Source: Prorocentrum cordatum
Lineage: Eukaryota > Sar > Dinophyceae > Prorocentrales > Prorocentraceae
NCBI GenBank assembly: GCA_963575745.1
Contig: CAUYUJ010014615.1
Location: forward strand, 28,501 to 92,500
DNA length: 64,000 nucleotides
Direction of reading: 5' to 3'
In this document: in pieces, positions 57,030 through 64,000 of the stretch
How positions within the stretch are numbered: the stretch's first letter is position 1
Layout: each line of letters starts with the position of its first letter
Position numbers and translations under genes: made by a program
Notes under the pieces: model-generated
Told to the model about the DNA's origin: nothing
Seen by the model: the letters and a program-made list of their open reading frames with translations, nothing else
Database searches by the model: none

Positions 57030-57480
57030 GGGCTGATGGTATTTCATGGTCAATGCAGGGCATCGCATTGTCATCGCATTCTGTCGCAGGGTCTGCGCAG
57101 GTAATTGCAGGGGCCCCGCATGCAGGGTCTTGTATGGAGGTTTTGCAGGGGGGTTTTGCAGGGTATTGCATGGTCTCTGCAGGGGGCCCAGGAGAGTGGG
57201 TAGGGAGAGGGATTTTATAAGAAGGAAGGGTGAGCTCCCTAGACCACTTCACGCCCTACAGGGCTGGTGGGGTTCGACCCTCGATGCTCGATCTGCGATG
57301 TTCGAGGCAACCCTTGATGTTTTATCCGAGACGTGCCATCCTTGCACCTCGATCCTCGATGCTGTATCCCCGATGCTCGATCCTGACTCTTCCACCTGCA
57401 GTGATCAATCATCGGTGCCCGACGTGGGCTGTTCGGTTCTCGACGCATTACCTCCGAACGACGTCCCAAAGCGTAGTCAC
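57030..57480 (+). repeat. TTGCAGGG and TCGATGCTCGAT word arrays
   Basis: 57050-57195 is rich in GCAGGGTATTGCATGG-type words. 57275-57400 is rich in CTCGATGCTCGATC and CCTCGATCCTCGATG. Copies are irregular. No gene is recognised in 57480-57970. Confidence 0.55.
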
Positions 57481-57975
57481 CTCAATGCGACGTCGCAGCG
57501 ATCTCAAGAACACGCCATGAACCAATGGTCCACATCCAGCAAGTTGTTCGGGAGGGCAGCGCAGCAGCAACGACGCGACGAGCATCAGAGCGCGAAGCTG
57601 GGATCATAAGAAAACAGCAGCGGCGAAAACAGCAGCTGCAACAGCTACGGCGGCGATAGCAGAAGCGGCACAGGCAGCAGATAACAGCAGTGGAAGAGGC
57701 AGCAGCGACGCCCCGACGCTCGAGGATCCAGGGGCGAGCGTTGTGTTATTATGATTGCTGATTGTAACTTGTTTGGCGTTTCTGGGAATCCGGCGGCCCC
57801 CGGGGACTTCTGGAGGCCTCTGGGTACTTCAGTGGCAAACAGAACTTTCCATATCGCCCTCTTCCTCCGCCTCTTCCTTCTCCCCCCCTCATCATCTTGG
57901 GCTTCTCTTCTTCCTCGCTATCCCCCTTCCCTCCTCTATCCCCTCGTTCCCCTGTTGCCCCTCCTTCTGGTCCAC

Positions 57976-58112
57976 CTCCTCCTCCTCCTCCTCCTCCTCC
58001 TCCTCCTCCTCCTCCTCCTCCTCCTCCTCCTCCTCCTCCTCCTCCTTCCTCCTCCTCCTCCTCCTCCTCCTCCTCCTCCTCCTCCTCCTCCTCCTCCTCC
58101 TCCTCCTCCTTC
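57976..58112 (+). repeat. (TCC)n microsatellite
   Basis: About 45 TCC triplets with one slip near 58046, one of the longest pure triplet runs in the window. Confidence 0.95.
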
Positions 58113-59034
58113 TCTTCGTATTTCGATATATTTCATCGTCATCCGTGTCCTCCCCTTCCTCCTACTTGCCCCTCTCCTTCCTGCCCTCCTCGCTGCCCAT
58201 CCTTCTTCGGCCCCTTTTTCATCCTCCCCCCCCCCCCTGACCGCGTAGCCACCTTGGCGCGGTCCGCAGTTGCCGCACGCCCTGCGACCCTCCCAGACAT
58301 CGATTCCAACGCCGGGGCCCCACGGTCGGACCGCCGACCCGCGCCACCAGGCTGCGATTTTGCTGCCTAGCTGCGCCCCCCACCCCCCCGCCGCGGCGCA
58401 GGATTGCGAGCAGGGGTGCGTCGCGGCCCGCGGTCGCAATGCGATCGCTGGGCGACCTTCGCGCGACGCCGTCTTCCTGGGGTGGCCCGGGAACCCTGGC
58501 GCGACACCGGGATGGCCCGCGGCGAAAACGCGATCCTTTGCGAGCCGCGACGCTTCCAAGACGACCCCATCAGGGCCCCATGATGGCCCCGACGCGATCT
58601 CGCGGCACAATTGCACTGCGATTTCGCGACCCCAAGATGGTCCCGCGGAGGCCCCGCGAACCCCAGCGATACCCCGATGAAGTCCACGTGGCGCTGAGAT
58701 GGGGCCAGGGGCGCCGCGGGGCGCCGAGTCGACCCTCGCATGGCCCAATATGACCCCATGACCCAACGTTGGCTTGAATCAAATTCCAAGGTGATCCGTA
58801 ATGGCTCAAAGACGACGTCTACGGCCCCAATGTTATCAAACCTGGCTCCATTATGAAACCGACACCACGCGGCCACGTTCGTCGGGGTTTCTTTCCTGGG
58901 GAGGGTAAGTTCTCATCGGCTCAAGGTCGCGCTACGTGAAGGCCAATTGGCCCAAAGACGGATAAGTTCTAGGTGCCAGATGCAAATGTTATGGGTGCCA
59001 CTTAGGGTGGTTTAGGTTTCGCGCCCCCCACGCC
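58113..59034. other. Intron sequence with no gene recognised
   Basis: GC-rich, with degenerate GCGACCCC/ATGGTCCC words at 58440-58700. No gene. Confidence 0.45.
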
Positions 59035-59440
59035 GCCCCGTGGCCCCCGTCTGCTTATTCCGACCGACCGACCGACCGTGCCGCCCCATCTCCCCCCCGT
59101 GGCCCCCCGTTTGTTTGTTCCGACCGACCGACCGACCGCGCCACCCCCTTGCCCGAACGTGCCCTCCCGCCCCCCTGCTCCCCTCCGCGCCCCTCCTCCC
59201 CGTGGCCGGCCCCCGTCTGCTCATTTTGAGCGACCGACCGACCGTGCCCCTCCCCTCCGACCCGTGGCCCCCGTCTGTTTATTCCAACCGACAAAATGAC
59301 CGTGCCGCCCCATTTTCGGCCCGTGGCCGCCGCCGGCCGACGGTGCCCCCCCTCCCCTAACCCCCGCCCCGCCCCTTCCGCCCCGTGGCCCCCCCGCCGG
59401 CTTATTCCGACCGACTGACCGACCGTGTCCCCCCGCTCCG
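59035..59440 (+). repeat. CCGA-containing 45-65-bp tandem repeat
   Basis: About six units contain CCCGTGGCCCCCGTCTG, CTTATTCCGACCGACCGACC and GTGCCGCCCC. They start near 59037, 59098, 59203, 59261, 59319 and 59383. Confidence 0.8.
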
Positions 59441-59995
59441 GCCGTGCCCCTGGCCCCCCCGAGTGCCCACGAGTGGCCAAAAAGGCCCCAGGACAGTTCA
59501 AGACTGCCCCAGTACAGCCCAAAAGAGCCCCAGACGGGCTCACAGAAGACCCCCAATAAGCCCCGGAGACGCCCAATAGCACCATGGCCCCGAAGAACCA
59601 TGGAGACGCCACTAGCTACTAGCTCACAGTGACAACAAGTTCTTCACGCTATAGATCATCGTGTCGCAGCACTCGCGCGCGTTCCCGCAACTGCCACAGG
59701 TTTGCGCCCCCCCCAGCCCTCAGTGTCCCATATTTGTGAGTGTATGATCCTTGGCACGTGTGCCTCTTGTGTTCGAATTCTTTTGCGCCTAAACGCTCAT
59801 GGTGGAAAAAGGCCCATGCAAATATATGGTCGAGGGTTTGGGCCCCCCCAGTGCTAATGCCATCGACCCCGCGAGATGGTCCCCCCCCCGTGGGCGTGGT
59901 CGTGGCGTGGTGCCCCCCCCCCTGTGGGAGTGGTGTGGGGTCCGCCCTGTGGGTGTGCGGTGGTTAGGGGTCCGTCGGCCAAGAGTCGGCGTCGC

Positions 59996-60010
59996 TGGCG
60001 CCGCCGCCGC

Positions 60011-60063
<53 letters not shown>

Positions 60064-60150
60064 GAGGAGGAGGAGGAGGAGGAGGAGGAGGAGGAGGAGG
60101 AGGAGGACGAGGAGGACGAGGAGGAGGAGGACGAGGAGGTGGAGGAGGAG
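59996..60150 (+). repeat. CCG, TCG and GGA triplet tract
   Basis: (CCG)n at 59998-60024, (TCG)n at 60024-60063, then (GGA)n to 60150: three pure triplet runs in series. Confidence 0.93.
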
Positions 60151-60660
60151 GAACATCGGCATCGGCATCGGCATATGCATCGCCGTCCCAGGCATGACGT
60201 AAAACTGCTACACTTGAAGGAAGAGAGGCGCCCCACTGCAATGTCTAGCAACCGTAGTGTGGGAGGTTGGCCTCTTCTGATAGTCAAGTGCGCGCTCAAT
60301 CTGGCGTGCGCTGGCGGGTAACACCCGCTGGCGGAACAGATTTTTGCGTCTTCGGTACGACGAAAATTGCCTTATTTCGAGCGTGCCTACCTAGGGGAAA
60401 CTAACGCCATTTGTTTTGTTTTCGTTTTTCTGGCTCTGTTTCGTCCTCACACATGCAGCCCTCCGTTGTCACGTAGCGTTCGTGGCGTGCCGGTGCGCGA
60501 AACCGTTGTGGTGTTTCTGTGTGTCCTTGGTTTGCCTTGGTCTTTTTGGCAACGCTGCACAACGAAAACAAAGGAGGGAAGAAAGGAAGGCGGGGAGGGG
60601 GCAACAGGGCATGCGGAGAGGGGAGGAAGAGAGAGGAGCAGAGGAGTAGAGGGGAGCAGA
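60151..60660. other. Intron sequence with no gene recognised
   Basis: Includes a short GGAAG-rich piece at 60570-60660. Nothing else is seen. Confidence 0.45.
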
Positions 60661-60738
60661 GGATGAGTGGATGGGAGGAGGAGGAGGAGGAGGAGGAGGA
60701 GGAGGAGGAGGAGGAGGAGGAGGAGGAAGAGGAGGAGG

Positions 60739-60804
<66 letters not shown>

Positions 60805-60825
60805 AGGGGAGAGGACGGGGAGGAG
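60661..60825 (+). repeat. (GGA)n and (GAGCAG)n microsatellite
   Basis: (GGA)n at 60676-60740, then ten GAGCAG hexamers at 60741-60800. Confidence 0.95.
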
Positions 60826-61970
60826 GGGATCGTCGTCGCCGCCGCCGCCGGAACTTCTGCGCAATGTTACGTGGTGGCTCACGGAACTTCTGCGCGAGAG
60901 CATGGGCCCGAGTTTCGCTGCGCTGGCACGGCCGAGAGCGTGCCCTGCTGTTTGTGTGCAGGCCATGGTACGTCAGACGCAACCGACCGCGAGGACAGAA
61001 GTGCGTGATTAGCGAGCCAGTGCGTTGTACGATGGTCAAGTTTCCTTTCTCCTTTGTTTCTTCAGCCCCTTTTCTGATTGTCTTAGGGGCGCACAACCAC
61101 ACTGGTTTATGCAAGCGGCCCCTGCGCGAGGATAGCGGCGTGTGCTTTCCGAGCAAATCCATCATCGCCGGCGCCATCGCCATCGTCGTCGTCCTCAGCT
61201 TTTGCCTCCGGAGATTGGCGGCTACATGGGGAGAGGAAGCGGGGTGGGGAGCAAGGTAGGGAAGAGAGGACAAAAAACGAAAAGGGAGGGATGGAGAGGC
61301 GGATGCAGGTAGGAGGAAAAGGAACATCGTCGTCGACGGTGTCTTCACCGTCGTCGCCTCCGTCTCGGTGTGGCGTTGTGTTCCGGTGCTTCAGGGAGCC
61401 CGAGCGGACGGTGTCTTCGTCGTCGTCGTCATCGCCGTCGTCGTCGTCCTCTTCCTCCTCCTCCTCCTTCTCCTCCCCCTCCCATCTGGGGGGCCTGGGA
61501 CCCATCCAATCTGGGGGGGGGGGCCGTGGGCCCGGAGCCCGCGATCATATATGCACGTATGGGAGCTCCGCGCAGTGAATGATGTCGCGTCCCCCAGTGC
61601 GCGCTCGGCCGCACCGGCGCATGCCCAGCAGCCCATGCGGGATCCCTGGGAAAGCATCGGGCGATGGCTTTCGGCTAGAGTTCGATGGCTTCTGGCCACA
61701 CGTCGGTGAATTCCGTTGAAAGTTCGATGGCCCGCCTTTCTCCATAGTACAGTTCGGAAATGCCCCTTGAATTTAGGATCGAGCTTCGGGCCGTACCAAA
61801 CCATGTCAAACACCAGGGCTCGCCTTTTTCAGCTATTTCATCTGGTGGCCTTTCGGGTCGGATTGTTCGACCTGTGGCGGAGAAGGAACAGCAGACTAGA
61901 AAAAACAGGTGGAGGAGAGGGGGAACGCGTTGAGAAAGAGGATGCGGGGCCACGTGGCCCGGCCCCGCAG
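60826..61970. other. End of 6.6-kb intron; TCG/TCC tract
   Basis: A TCG/GTC then TCC tract lies at 61405-61480, and a G tract at 61513-61522. No gene is recognised before the CCCGCAG acceptor at 61970. Confidence 0.5.
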
Positions 61971-62051
61971 GATCGAGCTGCGTCAGTACCTGATGAAGTC
62001 GAAGACGATCCCCAAGCAGCTGCAGCAGCGTGAGCTGCTGACGCGGCGCCT
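61971..62051 (+). CDS. K+ channel exon: C-linker
   Basis: After a CCCGCAG acceptor the exon completes an Arg codon and encodes IELRQYLMKSK, then TIPKQLQQRELLTRRL. In this family the C-linker reads ...P-x-x-L-R-x-x-L-R-x-Y..., so RPLR from the previous exon continues without gap or overlap into IELRQYL. The 3' end is uncertain. Possible donors are GC at 62046 and GT at 62052, and the frame stops at 62106. The cyclic-nucleotide-binding domain should follow but was not recognised in 62052-64000. A palindromic MITE-like repeat (62103-62206) starts about 50 bp downstream. Confidence 0.8.
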
Positions 62052-62102
62052 GTCCAAGACGTTCCCCCGCCCCCTCGGGCTTGTATTCCCGAAGGGCTGT
62101 CT

Positions 62103-62206
62103 CTAGAAGAAGAAACAGCCACATAAACATATACTTTGTGCGCGGAGCCAGGAAATCCGCGCGGAGCGCCAAAAGTTTCTGTTTATGTGGTTTTCTCTTT
62201 TTCTAC
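62103..62206. mobile_element. MITE-like imperfect palindrome DR6
   Basis: The arms TAGAAGAAGAAACAGCCACA...GGAAATCCGC and the complementary right arm ending TTTCTCTTTTTCTACG pair over about 50 bp each, with mismatches, around a centre near 62154. This is the shape of a small non-autonomous inverted-repeat element. A single arm also occurs near 56868-56935. Confidence 0.65.
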
Positions 62207-64000
62207 GCTCGTGGGCCCGACATCAACCGTAGCCACAGCAACCCTCCGAACCCCTTCCCCCTGTCACGCGCAGAGAGGGGGCCAGGAAGCGCCGAGCCTG
62301 TGGCTGCGAAGGCGCCCTAGGGCGAGACGCGGGGGGGCACCGGACTCGGAACCTGCAGAGCACCAGGTCTGGAAGAGGCGCTCCAGGGGGGAAATCTCCC
62401 GGGGGAGGGGCCTCTCCCAGGCACGGCAGGTTTCCAGCCCCCTCGAGCGATTGGAGCGCCCGCCGTTGCTGTGTCGAGGGGGGTCGAGTCGCTCCCAACT
62501 GCTCGCCCTGCCCTGCGCCCTCCTGATCTCTCTTGCATGTTTGCATGGTCGTTTTTCCCGATCAGGCTCTCAGGCCTCCGTCTTACAACCTCGGTTGTTC
62601 GGATCTCGCCCAGCGAGAGATGACGGGCAGCCTGGGGTCCGAGGATGGCGGCGCTGCATCGGCGACGCATCGGCGATGCGGCTCGATGTGTAGACTGACT
62701 TCCTCCGCGCCGACGGCGTCGATGCATCACCGATGCATCGGCGATGCGGCGCGATCCTTGGACCCTATCTGCTCGGACACCACGTGGGAGGCCTTCAGCG
62801 AGGGAGGTGGCATACCCCACTGGCGAGGCGGGGGGTGGGAAGGGCAAGTGGAGGTTTTCCAGCTGAGCTTGCAGTTCCCTTCGCCAGTGAGGCAACGGCC
62901 GGAGCCGCACGGCTGCCCAGACGGCTCTTGCCTTGGGGGGCGCCAGTGCAGGAACAGGCCCCGCAGATCTTGATGATGCGACTTCGCGTGCGGCAGCCGT
63001 GCGAGCAGGGGCTTTCCAAATGCGCCCAGCTCCTCCACCTCCCACGCTCCGCGTGCAGCGGCATTTTCTTCGTCGGTTATGACTTGCTCAGAGAGCCGCC
63101 ATGGCCTGGGCGGTTCCTATGCCCTCTACCACATGTGTGCGTGGTTTTCCGAGCCTGCTCTCGGATGCTCGGTGGAGCGCCCGCTTTTGGGCGTGATTGG
63201 ATTTGATGCGACTGTACCGCCCGCGGTGTTCCTTCGCGCAGTGATTCGGTACCGAGGATTCGCATTTTTCAGCGCTGCTACAGCTACAGGTCCACTGTAT
63301 GCTGAAATGCCGAAGCGCCGGCCTGGCTCGTGCCTACGGCTTGACACTCCAACGCGAGTGTTGGGTCAGCGGCGTAAGAGATGTGATGGCTTGTGTCTTG
63401 GCGAATCCGTCAAAGCGGGGCGCAAACTTGACTGAATCGAACGCTGCCTGGTTTTGTTTCTGCAGGTGTGGCTTTGCCTTGAGCGGTTATTGTGACACCT
63501 TGTGTTCTTCGATCTCCGCCCCGTGAGACGGGCAAGTTGGACGGCAGCAGCTTGGGCATGGCTGAGCCTGGCTCGCTGACTAGAGAACATTTGAGGTCGA
63601 GGAGTGTAAAGCGGCCGAGTGTGAAGGCTTGCGTGCGTGGCTGTTGGGCTCTCCGTAGGATCTTCGGACCTGATCATGCTGATTCACAAGAGGGCACATT
63701 CAGTGTGCACGTGTCCCGCCTATTGTTAACCATTGAACAAAGCTCATCAGCGCGTCGTAGGAGGAGTGTGCATCTATGTGTGTGTGTGTGTGTGTGTACC
63801 CGGGATGCCCTCCCTGGGCGGAACGTATCGGGGACTTTCTGTGACCCTCACACCATCTCTTACACTCTGGGCCTCGACCTCTGGTAGATCTAGCCTATGG
63901 TGTCTTTACATAGCCCCGTGCATGATGTGTTTTTCAACACGGATCGGTTCACACGCGAGCGCCGTCCTCAACGCAGCTACGGTTTCCACCCCAACGTGGC
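62207..64000. other. Sequence with no gene recognised
   Basis: Short GATGCATCGGCGATGCGG near-repeats lie at 62650-62755 and a (TG)n tract at 63777-63797. Open frames at 63079-63435 and 63492-63887 (+) match no family that I know. I looked here for a cyclic-nucleotide-binding exon and did not find one. The region is probably channel intron or downstream DNA. Confidence 0.4.

Larger units (their letters stand above)
15257..62051 (+). other. Voltage-gated K+ channel gene, partial, at least 8 exons over 47 kb
   Basis: This span joins eight exons that are each described separately. Read in order they give S3, S4, S4-S5 linker, S5, turret, pore helix, TVGYGD filter, S6 and the C-linker of a CNG/HCN/KCNH-type potassium channel. 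Exon lengths are 100, 57, 90, 52, 55, 105, 126 and about 81 nt. Codon phase is compatible at all seven junctions. Donors are GT at five introns and GC at two (54093 and 55337); acceptors are all AG and mostly AG|G. The family is known to be a tetrameric plasma-membrane channel gated by voltage and sometimes by cyclic nucleotides. S1-S2 and the cyclic-nucleotide-binding domain are not seen, so gating by nucleotides is inference. The gene is called from protein similarity that I recognise and from phase logic, not from transcript data. Confidence 0.82.

Noticed and set aside
61150-61215. Hydrophobic stretch IIAGAIAIVVVLSF
   Set aside because: Derived from GCC/ATC/GTC triplet-rich DNA. It does not fit the channel between C-linker halves.
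63079-63435. 118-codon + frame considered as cyclic-nucleotide-binding exon
   Set aside because: It lacks the phosphate-binding RPR/E motif and glycine pattern of that domain.

Overview
The window looks like nuclear DNA of a dinoflagellate. This is inferred from several things seen in the sequence: high GC, very little coding sequence, very long introns between very short exons, both GT-AG and GC-AG introns with acceptors mostly followed by G (AG|G), abundant triplet repeats, and decayed non-LTR retrotransposons of the type common in these genomes. No prokaryotic gene organisation is present. The genus cannot be called from the sequence.

The main gene is a voltage-gated, CNG/HCN/KCNH-type (S1-S6 plus C-linker) potassium channel on the + strand. 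Eight short exons are recognisable: S3 (15257-15356), S4 (23246-23302), S4-S5 linker and most of S5 (32499-32588), end of S5 and turret (34353-34404), turret and pore helix (54038-54092), selectivity filter and most of S6 (54653-54757), end of S6 and start of the C-linker (55211-55336), and C-linker (61971 to about 62051). Codon phase agrees at every junction, and the joined product reads in the family order S3 to C-linker. The gene therefore covers at least 46.8 kb, of which about 0.67 kb is coding. The introns are about 7.9, 9.2, 1.8, 19.6, 0.56, 0.45 and 6.6 kb. Exons for the N-terminus and S1-S2 were not found in 1-15256, and the cyclic-nucleotide-binding domain was not found after 62051; they probably lie outside the window.

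The introns hold the rest of the window. The 19.6-kb intron contains a dead + strand non-LTR retrotransposon (about 39.0-47.0 kb: zinc-finger/coiled-coil ORF1, APE-type endonuclease, reverse transcriptase, RNase H) with many stops and frameshifts. The 7.9-kb intron contains a 90-bp tandem satellite and a minus-strand reverse transcriptase remnant (about 20.7-22.4 kb). A third decayed retroelement-like coding region may lie at 26.3-29.2 kb.

Upstream of the first exon (1-15.2 kb) are dispersed repeats, a 3.5-kb composite bounded by inverted repeats with G/C-tract arms around a minisatellite (9994-13540), and two overlapping near-perfect palindromes (14154-14267). At least six dispersed repeat families, called DR1 to DR6 here, recur across the window. 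Triplet microsatellites (TCC/GGA, GAT/ATC, CGA/TCG) occur throughout and create many long but meaningless open frames. Regions 4.26-7.4, 7.6-9.98, 23.4-25.9, 29.2-31.3 and 62.2-64.0 kb hold no gene that I can recognise.
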